From positions 62,001 to 126,000 of the forward strand of contig DASUHP010000033.1 in the NCBI GenBank assembly GCA_036273455.1: a DNA stretch of 64,000 nucleotides, in the 5' to 3' direction. The stretch comes from CAIYRG01 sp036273455. GTDB taxonomy: Bacteria > Pseudomonadota > Alphaproteobacteria > Micropepsales > Micropepsaceae. Position 1 is the first letter of the stretch; each line of letters begins with the position of its first letter. Made by a program: the position numbers and the translations under genes. Shown piece by piece: positions 1 to 8,893 of this stretch. Below the pieces are notes generated by a model. It worked only from the letters and a program-made list of their open reading frames with translations. It searched no databases and was not told the DNA's origin.

Positions 1-1
1 C

Positions 2-697
2 AAATTGGTCTCAGGCGAACGCAGCAAAGATCGCCTGACGATCTGGCAGCTACTGCCCAGGCTGTTCCGGTCCAACCGGACATTCGGCACGGTCGTGATC
101 TGGTTTGCACTCGGCATGAATTTGACGGTCAATACTTCGCTTCAGGTCTGGCTGACCAAGATACTGGTGGACAGCGGATTTGCTCAGCACACGGCGATTA
201 TCGCGACGGAAGCATCGTTTCTCGCGGGCATCATCGGTGCGTTCATCATAGGACCGCTGATGGACCGGTTCGGCGCCTATCGCGTCATCATGGGCCTGTT
301 CGTGGCCGGTGCACTGTTCAGTCTCTTGCTCGGACTTTCGCTGTCATGGCAGGCAGCCGCCCTGATCGCAGCTTCGTCCTTCGGGTCGGGATTCTGCACC
401 AGCGGCGTGCAAAAGGGCGGCAACGCACTTTGCGTTTATTTTTATCCGACGGCACTGCGCTCCACCGGCCTCGGATGGGGTCTGGGAATTGGGCGCATTG
501 GAGCGATCATTGGTCCCCTGATGGTTGGATATCTGCTGACCGGCGGGTGGTCTCCCGCCGCAGTGTTCACCGCGACAGCCGTGCCGATGCTATTGGGCGC
601 AATCGCGGTCGCGGCCATGGGCAGAGTTTATGGCGAGTCGCCGGCAGAACGTGCCGAGCTGCAACCCGCGGCCCAAACCGCGGCCGCAAAGGTTTAG
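2..697 (+). CDS. MFS transporter, C-terminal half (5' end outside window)
   Basis: The frame is open from the first bases of the window, so the start lies upstream and only the C-terminal half is seen. It holds about six hydrophobic helices, with the MFS helix 8-9 type motif GPLMDRFGAYR and the stretch FYPTALRSTGLGWGLGIGR. These match positions in the next gene (GPLMDRYGPYA and FYPTALRGTGIGWSLGIGR), so the two are tandem paralogues. By that likeness it is a proton-coupled symporter of the aromatic acid:H+ symporter (AAHS) type in the inner membrane. The substrate is not readable. The next gene begins 3 bases after its stop, which indicates one operon. Confidence 0.85.
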   Translation, partial: KLVSGERSKDRLTIWQLLPRLFRSNRTFGTVVIWFALGMNLTVNTSLQVWLTKILVDSGFAQHTAIIATEASFLAGIIGAFIIGPLMDRFGAYRVIMGLFVAGALFSLLLGLSLSWQAAALIAASSFGSGFCTSGVQKGGNALCVYFYPTALRSTGLGWGLGIGRIGAIIGPLMVGYLLTGGWSPAAVFTATAVPMLLGAIAVAAMGRVYGESPAERAELQPAAQTAAAKV

Positions 698-700
698 TTG

Positions 701-2107
701 ATGGACACCGAAGCCGTCGCACCCATCGATACTGACGCGCTGATCAATCGCGTTCCCGTCGGGGCCCTGCAAATCCTGGTCGCGCTGCTTTCTGGCTGCG
801 CACTTCTGGTCGAGGGATTCAACACCTCGGCGATCGGTTATATCGCACCGCAGATCACAAGGCTTTGGCATGTGCCAAACACTACGCTCGGTACAATTCT
901 CAGTGCCGACATGGTCGGACTGCTGCTCGGCTATCTCTTTATTTCGCCATTGTCCGCACGCTTTGGCCACAAGCGGCTGCTGATCGCGTGCACCGCCGCG
1001 TTTGGGGCCATGACATTTCTGACCATCACTGCGAACGGCGTGCCGTTGCTGCTGGTGTTCCGGTTCCTCACCGGCATCGGTGTGGGCGGTGCGATGCCGA
1101 GTGCGGTTGCACTGACCGGGGAATATTTTCCCGAACGCATGCGGTCATCCTCGATCACGCTCATCTATATCGGATTTTCGCTGGGCCAGATCGCCGCTGG
1201 AGTGGCGTCGGGCCTGCTGCTCCAGCCATTCGGCTGGCGCGCCGTGCTGGCGACCGGCGGGATTGGCACCCTTGTCCTGTCGCTTGTTTTCGTTTTTGCG
1301 CTGCCGGAGTCCATGGAATTTCTCGTCAACCGCAGCAACGGAAGCAAGCAAGCCGCCGCCATTTTGCAGCGCGTCGCGCCGGACTTACGGATTTCCGAAA
1401 CCACCCGCATCACCGCCGGGCATCATGCGTCGAGCGTGCGGCTCCGCGAACTCGTGCAGGACGGACGCGCCACCGGAACATTGCTGATCTGGGCCGGCAT
1501 GTTCATGAATCTGATGATCTATTTTTTCCTGCAGAAGTGGCTGACCTCATTATTGGTGCAGTCCGGGCTATCGCAGCAGGTCGCGATCACCGCGACAACG
1601 ATCGGGCTCGCTGGCGGCATTGCGGCGGCGATCATTATTGGGCCACTCATGGACCGCTATGGTCCCTATGCGGTGGTTTCCGGCCTGTTCGCGCTGTCGG
1701 CAGTCTCCGTCGTCGTGATGGCGCGAATCCTGGTGTCGCCGGTGCCGTGGTTGACAGTGGCTGTGTCTTTTTTTGTCGGCTTTTGCCTTTCCGGCGGTCA
1801 AAAAGCGAACAACGCGCTGTCGGTATTCTTCTACCCGACCGCGCTGCGCGGGACTGGAATCGGCTGGTCGCTTGGGATCGGCCGCTTCGGCGGCGTGATC
1901 GGCCCTTTCATGGCCGGAATCATGCTGGCCGCGGGCTGGTCGCCGGGTGAGCTGTTTTATGCAGCATCGGTACCGATGCTGCTTGGAGCAGCCGCAATTG
2001 CCGCGATGGGCATTATTTACTCGCGTGCCGTTCCTGCAGCGCGGGAATTGGTTTCCGCCTTCGCGTCGCGCCATAGCGCCGCTTCGGCGCGACGGCGGCA
2101 GCCATGA
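701..2107 (+). CDS. MFS transporter, AAHS-like
   Basis: A 468-residue carrier with about twelve membrane helices. The N-terminal helix carries EGFNTSAIGYIAP, close to the DGFD-type signature of aromatic acid:H+ symporters (PcaK, BenK). RFGHKR follows helix 2 and GPLMDRYG helix 8, as expected for MFS loops. A TTG sits one codon upstream at 698; I prefer the ATG at 701. The acidic DGFD residue is replaced by Asn here (EGFN), so the substrate may differ from classic aromatic acids. The stop overlaps the glucokinase start (ATGA), so the two are translationally coupled. That is odd for an aromatic carrier and may mean the carrier moves a sugar-derived acid. Confidence 0.85.
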   Translation: MDTEAVAPIDTDALINRVPVGALQILVALLSGCALLVEGFNTSAIGYIAPQITRLWHVPNTTLGTILSADMVGLLLGYLFISPLSARFGHKRLLIACTAAFGAMTFLTITANGVPLLLVFRFLTGIGVGGAMPSAVALTGEYFPERMRSSSITLIYIGFSLGQIAAGVASGLLLQPFGWRAVLATGGIGTLVLSLVFVFALPESMEFLVNRSNGSKQAAAILQRVAPDLRISETTRITAGHHASSVRLRELVQDGRATGTLLIWAGMFMNLMIYFFLQKWLTSLLVQSGLSQQVAITATTIGLAGGIAAAIIIGPLMDRYGPYAVVSGLFALSAVSVVVMARILVSPVPWLTVAVSFFVGFCLSGGQKANNALSVFFYPTALRGTGIGWSLGIGRFGGVIGPFMAGIMLAAGWSPGELFYAASVPMLLGAAAIAAMGIIYSRAVPAARELVSAFASRHSAASARRRQP

Positions 2108-3048
2108 CCGGCACACGTCTGATCGCCGATGTCGGCGGCACGAATGCGCGGTTTGCCCTGCTCGAAGGCGGGGACTTCGACCGCGTAGAGATCATTGCTG
2201 TCGCCGACTGCGACCGTATCGAAGATGCCGTCAGCAGATATCTTGCCGGAGTTCCGGCGGCGAAGCGCCCGGACGAAGCCGCTTTCTCGGTTGCAGGACC
2301 GGTGACCGGCGACAAGATCGTCATGATGAACAGTCCGTGGAGCTTTTCCACCGAAGGGATGCGGCGGGAGTTCGGATGGAAGCAGTTGCACGTCATCAAT
2401 GATTTTGCGGCGAACGCCCTTTCGGTCCCCGAAATTCCCGCCGAGTTGCGGCTGCAGGTCGGGGATGGCTCGCCGGCGGCAAATATGCCGGTTGCGGTGC
2501 TGGGTCCCGGAACGGGATTGGGCGCGGGCGGGCTTGTACCTGGCCCGTCGGGCTGGATTGCGGTTGCGGGCGAAGGTGGAAATGTCACGCTCGCAGTGGC
2601 AGATTCCCGCGAAGCCGCCATCATCGACATATTGCGGCGGCAATATGCGCATGTCTCTGCCGAAATGGTCTTGTCCGGCCCAGGGCTGGTGAACCTCTAT
2701 GAATCCCTGTGCGAGCTGGCCGGCAAGCCGGCAACGCCGTGCACGCCGGAAGACATCACCAATCTTTATCCCGGCTGCGATCCGCAGCGCCGCGAGGCCG
2801 TCGCGCTGTTTTGCGCGATACTCGGCAGTTTCGCGGGCGATCTCGCAATGACATTAGGCGCCCGCGGCGGAGTCTATGTGATGGGCGGCATCGTGCCGAA
2901 GATTTACGAGATCTTCCGCCACTCGCAGTTTCGCGACCGCTTTGAATCCAAGGGCCGCTACCGGAGCTACTTGTCACCGATACCGACCTATGTCGTCGCG
3001 CATCCTTTCCCTGCGTTCCTGGGATTGAAAACTCTGTTCGAAGACTGA
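2104..3048 (+). CDS. glk: glucokinase (ROK-unrelated Glk family)
   Basis: A 314-residue protein of the bacterial glucokinase family, which phosphorylates glucose with ATP to glucose 6-phosphate in the cytoplasm. The N-terminal phosphate-binding motif LIADVGGTNARFAL is intact. So are the sugar-site segment VINDFAANALSVP, the GPGTGLGAGGLVP loop, and an EGGN segment near residue 160 (GEGGNVTLA) that carries the catalytic-site glutamate. GGVYVMGGIVPK near residue 260 is the second adenosine-site motif. Length fits the family (about 320). It overlaps the upstream MFS gene by 4 bases. Its product would feed the zwf/gnd/tal-pgi operon found elsewhere in this window. Confidence 0.92.
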   Translation: MTGTRLIADVGGTNARFALLEGGDFDRVEIIAVADCDRIEDAVSRYLAGVPAAKRPDEAAFSVAGPVTGDKIVMMNSPWSFSTEGMRREFGWKQLHVINDFAANALSVPEIPAELRLQVGDGSPAANMPVAVLGPGTGLGAGGLVPGPSGWIAVAGEGGNVTLAVADSREAAIIDILRRQYAHVSAEMVLSGPGLVNLYESLCELAGKPATPCTPEDITNLYPGCDPQRREAVALFCAILGSFAGDLAMTLGARGGVYVMGGIVPKIYEIFRHSQFRDRFESKGRYRSYLSPIPTYVVAHPFPAFLGLKTLFED

Positions 3049-3049
3049 A

Positions 3050-4072
3050 ATGGCGACCGTCACCCGCGCGGAGTTTTTCCGCAGTGTAGCGGGCCTTGCG
3101 CTTACCGCGGTTTGCACTGGAGCACGTGCGGATGTTTTGCCGGTCAAGCTGACCATTCCTGCCGCGAAAGGTGGAATTAATGACCTCGCCGGCCGCCTTG
3201 TGGCGCGGCATTTCGGCCGCTTTCTCCCCGGTAGTCCGGCCATTGAGGCCGTGAATGACGAACGCGGAGGAGTCGCGCTGGCCAACCGGTTTGCGGAAGA
3301 CCCGGGAAGCGCAATTGAAATTGCCATTCTCCAGCGCGCTGTGCCGCAACTCGCGATTCAGGGCGACAGCACCGCACATTTCGACCCGCTGAATCTGACA
3401 TGGCTCGGGAGCCTGTCCTCGTTCGCCAATGACGCTTACGTGCTGATTGTCGCCTCGCGCCATCCGGCAAAAACGGTGTGGGATCTCGCGCCCCCCGCGC
3501 CGCCGGCACTGATTGGCGGCGATGCTCCGGGATCAACCAATCTGACTTTCGCTCTCATCGCGCGCGATGCGCTGAAACTGAACATCGAGGTGAAAGACGG
3601 ATTCGCGGGGGCGGCCGGGATGTTTTTCGCAATGATGGACGGCGATCTCGATGGCCAGGTGATTGGCCTGAATTCGCTGATGGCCAATCAGCCGCAGCTT
3701 TGGAAAACGAAGGATGTGCGGCCGCTGCTTCAGTTCGGCAGGCGCACGCGGCACCCGCTATTGCCCGATGTACCGCTCGCGAACGAGTACGCGCATGACC
3801 AGGATGCGCTGGCTCTGGTCGCGTTTACCGAAGCGCCGCTTGCCATGGCGCTTCCATTCGTTGCGCCCGCAGGGCTGGCACCGGCGCAAGCCGCGATGTT
3901 GCAGCGGGCCTTCACGGAAATGGTCCGCGATCGCGATTTTCTCGCCGATGCCAAAAATGTGGATTTGGACATTACGCCAGTGAGCGGCGCTGCAGTGCGC
4001 GGTATTATTGCTGCGATGGCCGCGACGCCGAAGGATCTAATCGGGCGATACAACAGGATTACAATGGTGTAG
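3050..4072 (+). CDS. tripartite tricarboxylate transporter (TctC/Bug-type) substrate-binding protein
   Basis: A 340-residue exported protein. Residues 1-27 form a signal peptide (hydrophobic core SVAGLALTAV, cleavage near ARA-DV). The segment after it, PAAKGGINDLAGRLVARHF, matches the Bug-family start in which a GG(x)D loop binds ligand carboxylates. GDAPGSTNLTFALIARD resembles the second ligand-contact loop (GxxGxG-N). Bug proteins are periplasmic receptors for carboxylates such as citrate, and usually sit apart from the TctAB membrane parts. No TctAB genes are visible here. It starts 1 base after the glk stop, so it closes the operon. Confidence 0.75.
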   Translation: MATVTRAEFFRSVAGLALTAVCTGARADVLPVKLTIPAAKGGINDLAGRLVARHFGRFLPGSPAIEAVNDERGGVALANRFAEDPGSAIEIAILQRAVPQLAIQGDSTAHFDPLNLTWLGSLSSFANDAYVLIVASRHPAKTVWDLAPPAPPALIGGDAPGSTNLTFALIARDALKLNIEVKDGFAGAAGMFFAMMDGDLDGQVIGLNSLMANQPQLWKTKDVRPLLQFGRRTRHPLLPDVPLANEYAHDQDALALVAFTEAPLAMALPFVAPAGLAPAQAAMLQRAFTEMVRDRDFLADAKNVDLDITPVSGAAVRGIIAAMAATPKDLIGRYNRITMV

Positions 4073-4106
4073 CGGTTTGGCACCGGGATTGTGCAAAAGC
4101 TTCCAC

Positions 4107-5555
4107 TCACCCCGTTGCGCCAGAACGCGTTTGCTGCGCAAAGGCGGGCGCTGCGTCCCTCTCCCTCAGCGGGAGAGGTGAAGGGTTAGGCGGTAGCGGA
4201 AACAGGACTGAGACTTTGAGCCCCGGATCGTTGTCGCCGAGCGAGAGCCGCGCTTCGTGGCGCTTGGCGATGGCGGCAACGAGACTTAATCCGAGACCGC
4301 TGCCCTCCGTCGTCCGGCTGGACTCCAGGCGATAGAATGGCCGCAGCACTTTTTCGCGCTCCTGCGGCGGAATGCCGGGCCCCGTATCGCAAACGGCAAG
4401 TTCGAGATTTTCGCCAAGCTGATTGGCCTTCACCGAAATCCGCGATCCCGGCGGACAATAGCGAATGGCATTGTCGACCAGATTGGCAACCATCTGGGTC
4501 AGCAGCTCCGGATCTGCCGAGACCTGCAGGCCCTTTCCCACGTCAGACTCCAGCTTGAGGCCGCGATCCTCCGCAGCAGGAGAAAAATCATCGACGATGC
4601 CCGCCAGCAAAACCGAAAGATCGATCACCCGCTTTCCCGAGACACGGCCGCCGGCTTCGATCTGCGCAATTCGCAACAGCGCTCCGAAGGTTTCCAGAAT
4701 CGAGTCGACCTGCCGGATGGAATGGCCGAGAACCTCCTGCAATTCGGCGGCTGTATGATCGTGGCGTTTGGCATGCTCCAGCCTCTGGCGCAGCCTCGTC
4801 AGAGGCGTACGCAAGTCATGGGCAATGTCGTTTGACACCTGCCGCATACTCCGCATGAGGTCTTCGATGCGGTCGAGCATTGCGTTCATGCCGGCGGCCA
4901 GCTCGTCGAATTCGTCCTGGGTGCCGCGAACGGGCACACGTTGCGAGAGGTCGCCAGCCATGATGGCGCGTGCCGTGCGATTGACGGTATCGACACGTTT
5001 TAGCACCGTCATTCCGACAATAGCCGTGCCTAATCCGGCGAGAATGAGCGTGATGACGATCTCTACGGCGAATGTTCTGAGGATCAGTTCATTCATCTGC
5101 CGCAGCGTCGCCGTATCCTGGCCGACCAGCAAATAGTCGCCATTCTGCAGACGATAACCATGCGCCCGGATTTGCAGCATTTGACCGTCGATTGGGCGCT
5201 CTAGTGTGGTCGGCCCGAGGATCGCCGCCATCGCCGGAATATTGCCGGTGATTTTCTGCCCCTGAGCGTCCTGCAGCAAATAGACTCCCTTCACGTCCTT
5301 CCTCACCCGCATATGGCTGTCGATGACGGCCGGGAGTTTTGCGATTCCGTTCGAGCCTACTTCGTCCAGGATCGAGGCATATTCGACGTCGATTTCGTTG
5401 TTTTCATCGCGGGCGGCGTAATCGCGGGCAAACCAATAAGTGACCCCGAACAGGATCAGTACGGAGGCTGTCAGCATGGCAGCATAGAACACCGCCAGGC
5501 GGAAGCTCGAACTGTGAAAAAGCTTATTCTGGCGCACGAAGACAGTATCCCGCAC
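4107..5555 (-). CDS. two-component sensor histidine kinase
   Basis: A 482-residue membrane kinase. Helices near residues 19-43 and 162-185 enclose a periplasmic sensor of about 115 residues. A HAMP domain follows (185-240). The dimerisation and phospho-acceptor site is SNDIAHDLRTP with His246. The ATPase has the N box at Asn362 (LVDNAIRY), G1 at 390-396 (DTGPGIP) and G2 at 418-424 (GSGLGLS). The first 32 bases overlap the response regulator 3' end, so the pair is co-translated. Residues after about 452 (PLPPNPSPLPLRERD) are encoded by a palindromic intergenic repeat and are not part of the kinase fold. It probably senses a periplasmic stress relieved by the divergent RND pump. Confidence 0.93.
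   Translation of the reverse strand: MRDTVFVRQNKLFHSSSFRLAVFYAAMLTASVLILFGVTYWFARDYAARDENNEIDVEYASILDEVGSNGIAKLPAVIDSHMRVRKDVKGVYLLQDAQGQKITGNIPAMAAILGPTTLERPIDGQMLQIRAHGYRLQNGDYLLVGQDTATLRQMNELILRTFAVEIVITLILAGLGTAIVGMTVLKRVDTVNRTARAIMAGDLSQRVPVRGTQDEFDELAAGMNAMLDRIEDLMRSMRQVSNDIAHDLRTPLTRLRQRLEHAKRHDHTAAELQEVLGHSIRQVDSILETFGALLRIAQIEAGGRVSGKRVIDLSVLLAGIVDDFSPAAEDRGLKLESDVGKGLQVSADPELLTQMVANLVDNAIRYCPPGSRISVKANQLGENLELAVCDTGPGIPPQEREKVLRPFYRLESSRTTEGSGLGLSLVAAIAKRHEARLSLGDNDPGLKVSVLFPLPPNPSPLPLRERDAAPAFAQQTRSGATG
4158..4190. repeat. short palindromic intergenic repeat, copy 1
   Basis: cctctccc (4158-4165) and gggagagg (4171-4178) form a perfect 8-bp stem with loop tcagc, followed by tgaagggttagg. 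The repeat overlaps the 3' end of the histidine kinase gene and encodes its odd Pro/Leu/Arg tail. Confidence 0.65.
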
Positions 5556-6210
5556 CGCGAACCGTGTGGATCAGCTCGGGGGTAAAGCCCTTGTCGATTT
5601 TCGTCCGCAGCCGGCTCAAATGGGATTCGACCACATTGGTTTTGGGATCGAAATGGTAATTCCAGACATTGTCGAGCAGCATGGTCCGGGTGACGACCTG
5701 CCCGGCATGGCGCATCAGATATTCCAGCAGCCGGTACTCGCGCGGCTGGAGCTGAATCTCCTGGCCGGCACGCTTGACGACATGCTTGACCACGTCGAGC
5801 TCCAGGTCGGCCACCTTGAACTGAGTGTCGACTGTGGTTCCGCGCGGCCGCCGCGATAGAGCCCTCACGCGCGCCACCAGTTCCGAGAAGGCGAAGGGCT
5901 TCACAAGATAATCGTCGCCGCCGGCGTTCAACCCGGTCACCCGGTCATCGATTCCCGACATGGTCGTGAGAAACAGGATAGGCGTCTCGATTCTCGCGGC
6001 CCTGAGTGTCTTGACCAGCGTCAGTCCGTCGAGTTCGGGCAGCATCCGGTCGATGATGAGAAGATCGAAATTTTCGGTCATGGCGAGGAAGAGGCCATCA
6101 CGCCCGGCGCGCGACCAGCTCACCGCATGGCCTTCTTCTTCGAGGCCGCCGGTCAGGTAGCCGGCAGTCTCGCTATCGTCTTCGACGACCAGGATTCTCA
6201 TCGCCGCCAC
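5524..6210 (-). CDS. OmpR/PhoB-type response regulator
   Basis: A 228-residue regulator. The receiver domain has the acidic pocket VVEDD near residue 10, phospho-acceptor Asp54 (LLIIDRMLPELDG) and Lys104 (YLVKPFAFSEL). A winged-helix DNA-binding domain follows (about 130-225), with the recognition region TNVVESHLSRLRTKID. MAAM offers two starts; the ATG at the fourth codon is equally good. It is encoded just before its kinase and divergent from the RND operon across a 188-base gap. That layout suggests it activates the efflux genes and perhaps itself. Confidence 0.93.
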   Translation of the reverse strand: MAAMRILVVEDDSETAGYLTGGLEEEGHAVSWSRAGRDGLFLAMTENFDLLIIDRMLPELDGLTLVKTLRAARIETPILFLTTMSGIDDRVTGLNAGGDDYLVKPFAFSELVARVRALSRRPRGTTVDTQFKVADLELDVVKHVVKRAGQEIQLQPREYRLLEYLMRHAGQVVTRTMLLDNVWNYHFDPKTNVVESHLSRLRTKIDKGFTPELIHTVRGAGYCLRAPE

Positions 6211-6329
6211 CCTCCACGGACACGGGTATTATGTGCGATTCTGCCGGATTTCGGCAACTTTTGCGACAGTCCTGACACAAAGGTTACGAATTTCAAACGA
6301 ATTGGCCAAAGTGCCATAACCTCTTTTTA

Positions 6330-6371
6330 ATCAGATTGCGCCCGCGGAACTTCTTCATCAGATTGCGCCCG
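6330..6371 (+). repeat. 15-bp direct repeat, 27-bp period, in efflux operon leader
   Basis: The 15-mer atcagattgcgcccg occurs at 6330-6344 and again at 6357-6371, just before the chosen start of the outer membrane factor. It lies between the divergent regulator and the efflux operon. A regulator site or a small duplication would both explain it. The spacing (27 bp) is not the roughly 10-11 bp typical of OmpR-family tandem sites. Confidence 0.5.
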
Positions 6372-6398
6372 GAAATTGTGAAGCTTCAGGATTGCCGT

Positions 6399-7793
6399 AT
6401 GGACTGGCTTGTCATCACACCGATCACAAAAAAACTTTTAGCGGTTGCCGCTGTCGCGCTGGCGCTTGCCGGCTGCGAGACCTATGCGCCGGCACCGTTA
6501 CCGACCATGCCTGACCTGCTTGATCGTCTGCCGCTCCAGCAGCCTGGCCCGGTCGACATGGATCAGATCGCCACGATCGCAGTCGTCAACAATCCGGATC
6601 TGAGATCGGCGCGCTTCAAGAATGGAGTGGCCGATGCCCAGGCATTCGAAGCCGGCATTTTGCCTAACCCGGCGCTCGCCGCGGACCTGATAATTCCCAC
6701 AAACCAGCAACCAGGCGCGAACGCGGACTGCCAACCGGCTTGTGCACTGCCCGGCAACGGTTGGAGTCTGGGCCTGACTTACGACATCCAGACCTTCATC
6801 ACACAGGGGGCGAAGATCGCCTCGGCCGACGCCGCCCGCGATCAGGCCAAACTGAACGTTCTGTGGCAGGAATGGCAGACCGTGCAGCAGGCCCGGACGC
6901 TTTACGTGACGGGCGTGAATGCCCAGGAAAAGCGGGTTCTCTACCAGACAGCAGAAGATCGCTATGTGGTGCAGTCGCAGCGTTCGCAGCGGGCGTTGCA
7001 GGCCGGAGATATAACCTTTGACGCGGCCGGAACCGACCTTGCGGCATTGCTCGATGCACGTAGCCAGCTTCGCACCGAGGAGCGCGCCGCGTCGCAAAAC
7101 ATCTTCAACATCAGGGCTTTGATTGGTGTTACTCAAAACGTGGATGTTACTTTGAAGCCCCTTGGAGTCCCGGATATACCGGACCGGGCTGCCGTGGAGG
7201 CGGCACTTGCAAAAGTCGCGCAGGTTCGTCCGGATTTGCGTGCGCTGCAGACCGGGTATCAGAGCCAGGAGGAGAGCTTGCGGGAGGCCGTGCTGGCGCA
7301 GTTTCCCAGCATCCAGATTGGGTTGACGAGAGCGTCTGACACGCCGGGCGACCGCTCGGATATTGGCAAGACCGTGCACACCATCGGCATCGGCGCCAAT
7401 CTCAACCTTCCGCTGTTCGATCGCAATCAGGGTAATATTGCCATCCAGCGGGCGACCCGGACGCAGCTTCTGGCCGAGTATCAGGCGCGGCTCGACCAAA
7501 CCAGCAGCGATACCTGGCGCATCTGGAATGAAATGCAGGAGCTGAATACCGCCTACAATGAAGTCGAGATGAGCATTCCGCAGCTTCAGTCCAATGCCGA
7601 TGCCGCGGAGCGCGCCTATATGAATGGCGATCTTGCTGCGTTGACCGCAGTCGCGTTGCAAAGCGCATTGCTCACGCGCGAAGCCGAGGCCGCCGATTTG
7701 AAACAGTCGCTGTGGAGCGACTCCATTGCCCTGGCCAGCGTGTTGGGCACGCAGGTCGAACCCGTAGTCGAAATGAAGGAACCAATGCCATGA
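6399..7793 (+). CDS. TolC/OprM-type outer membrane efflux lipoprotein
   Basis: A 464-residue outer membrane factor. I start it at the ATG at 6399 because that gives a proper lipoprotein signal (hydrophobic VAAVALALAGC, lipobox LAGC near residue 25); the longer frame from 6336 adds an unlikely leader that contains the direct repeat. Two similar alpha-helical hairpin halves follow (about 55-240 and 270-450), as in the TolC fold. A conserved LNLPLFDRNQGNI segment matches the second repeat. It forms the outer membrane tunnel of a tripartite efflux pump. Its stop overlaps the adaptor start (ATGA). Among RND systems it resembles lipid-anchored OprM/CusC-type factors. Confidence 0.88.
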   Translation: MDWLVITPITKKLLAVAAVALALAGCETYAPAPLPTMPDLLDRLPLQQPGPVDMDQIATIAVVNNPDLRSARFKNGVADAQAFEAGILPNPALAADLIIPTNQQPGANADCQPACALPGNGWSLGLTYDIQTFITQGAKIASADAARDQAKLNVLWQEWQTVQQARTLYVTGVNAQEKRVLYQTAEDRYVVQSQRSQRALQAGDITFDAAGTDLAALLDARSQLRTEERAASQNIFNIRALIGVTQNVDVTLKPLGVPDIPDRAAVEAALAKVAQVRPDLRALQTGYQSQEESLREAVLAQFPSIQIGLTRASDTPGDRSDIGKTVHTIGIGANLNLPLFDRNQGNIAIQRATRTQLLAEYQARLDQTSSDTWRIWNEMQELNTAYNEVEMSIPQLQSNADAAERAYMNGDLAALTAVALQSALLTREAEAADLKQSLWSDSIALASVLGTQVEPVVEMKEPMP

Positions 7794-8893
7794 AGCACCC
7801 GCTTCTCAGATGGACCACCTGGGCCAGCCTGCTTGCAACGGTGATCATCCTCGGCGGCATCGGCTATTACGCCGGCCTGTTCGGCGGCGCGGACAAAGCT
7901 GATGCTGCTGCCGGTGGCGAGGCGGAAATCAAGGGCACCGCGACAGTCACGACCACGGATGCAGCGCAGGGTTCGCTTTCACCAACTACGACCGCCTATG
8001 GCCAGGTTACTTCCTCGCCGCAGAACTCATTTGTCATTCAGATTCCGCGTGACGGCGTCTTTATGAAAGTGAATGTCCGCGAAGGCGATCTGGTCCGTAA
8101 AGGCCAGCCGATCGTCACGGTGGCGACGGCCGCCGCCAATACGACCGCTTATGCACAGGCGAAATCGGCGGTGGATTTTGCGACGGGCGACTTTCAGCGG
8201 GTGCAGCGGATGTTCAACGAGAAGGTCGCGACCAACGACCAGTTGGCGACCGCGCGCAAGGCGCTGGATGACGCAAAACTCCAGCTCGACGCCCAGGCCA
8301 AGATCGGCGCCGGCGAAGGCGAGCAGACGATCAGTGCGCCGTTTGATGGCGTGATCACCGGGCTGATGGCAGTACCGGGCGACAAGGTGCAGGCGAACAA
8401 CACGATTGCAACGCTGGTGAGCCGCACCGATCTGACTGTTCAACTCAATCTCGAGCCCGACGACGCGGCAAAGCTCAAACCCGGTGCGAAGGTGATGCTG
8501 GCCAACACATTTGGCGGCGATCAGATCGAGGGTAAACTCCGGTCGATCGGCGCCAGCGTCGATCCCATGACCCATCTGGTCAAAGCACTTTGCGACGTTT
8601 CGGCACGTGATGCGTCGCGTTTCGAATTGGGCGCCACTGTGATTGCCAAAATCGACCTTCCGCCGAAACAGGGCATTCTGGTGCCCCGTTCGGCCCTGCT
8701 CGAAGACTCCAGCGGGCCGTATATCTTCACGATCGACGAGGGCACCGCCCATAAGCAGAATGTGAAAGTCCTCGTCGAAACCGATGACAAGGCTCTGGTC
8801 GACGGCGTCGATCCTGCGCTCGGCACCAAAGTCGTGGTCGACAACAATACTGAACTGGATGACGACACGCCGGTCCAGGAGGCCAAGTCATGA
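7790..8893 (+). CDS. RND efflux periplasmic adaptor (membrane fusion protein)
   Basis: A 367-residue adaptor anchored by one N-terminal helix (about residues 7-26). The order is beta-barrel, lipoyl, alpha-hairpin: the lipoyl half-motif VNVREGDLVRKGQPIVTV comes near 90-110, and the second half ISAPFDGVITGLMAVPGDKV near 180-200 after a short hairpin. The barrel segment GAKVMLANTFGGDQIEGKLRSIG follows and then the membrane-proximal domain. It bridges the inner membrane pump and the outer membrane factor. It overlaps the gene before it by 4 bases (ATGA) and the pump gene after it by 4 bases (ATGA), so all three are translationally coupled. No His/Met-rich metal-binding stretch is seen. Confidence 0.92.
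   Translation: MKHPLLRWTTWASLLATVIILGGIGYYAGLFGGADKADAAAGGEAEIKGTATVTTTDAAQGSLSPTTTAYGQVTSSPQNSFVIQIPRDGVFMKVNVREGDLVRKGQPIVTVATAAANTTAYAQAKSAVDFATGDFQRVQRMFNEKVATNDQLATARKALDDAKLQLDAQAKIGAGEGEQTISAPFDGVITGLMAVPGDKVQANNTIATLVSRTDLTVQLNLEPDDAAKLKPGAKVMLANTFGGDQIEGKLRSIGASVDPMTHLVKALCDVSARDASRFELGATVIAKIDLPPKQGILVPRSALLEDSSGPYIFTIDEGTAHKQNVKVLVETDDKALVDGVDPALGTKVVVDNNTELDDDTPVQEAKS

Noticed and set aside
2756..3463. Long open frame on the minus strand across glk and the Bug-type gene
   Set aside because: It is a shadow of two well-supported plus-strand genes in GC-rich DNA and has no recognisable domain.
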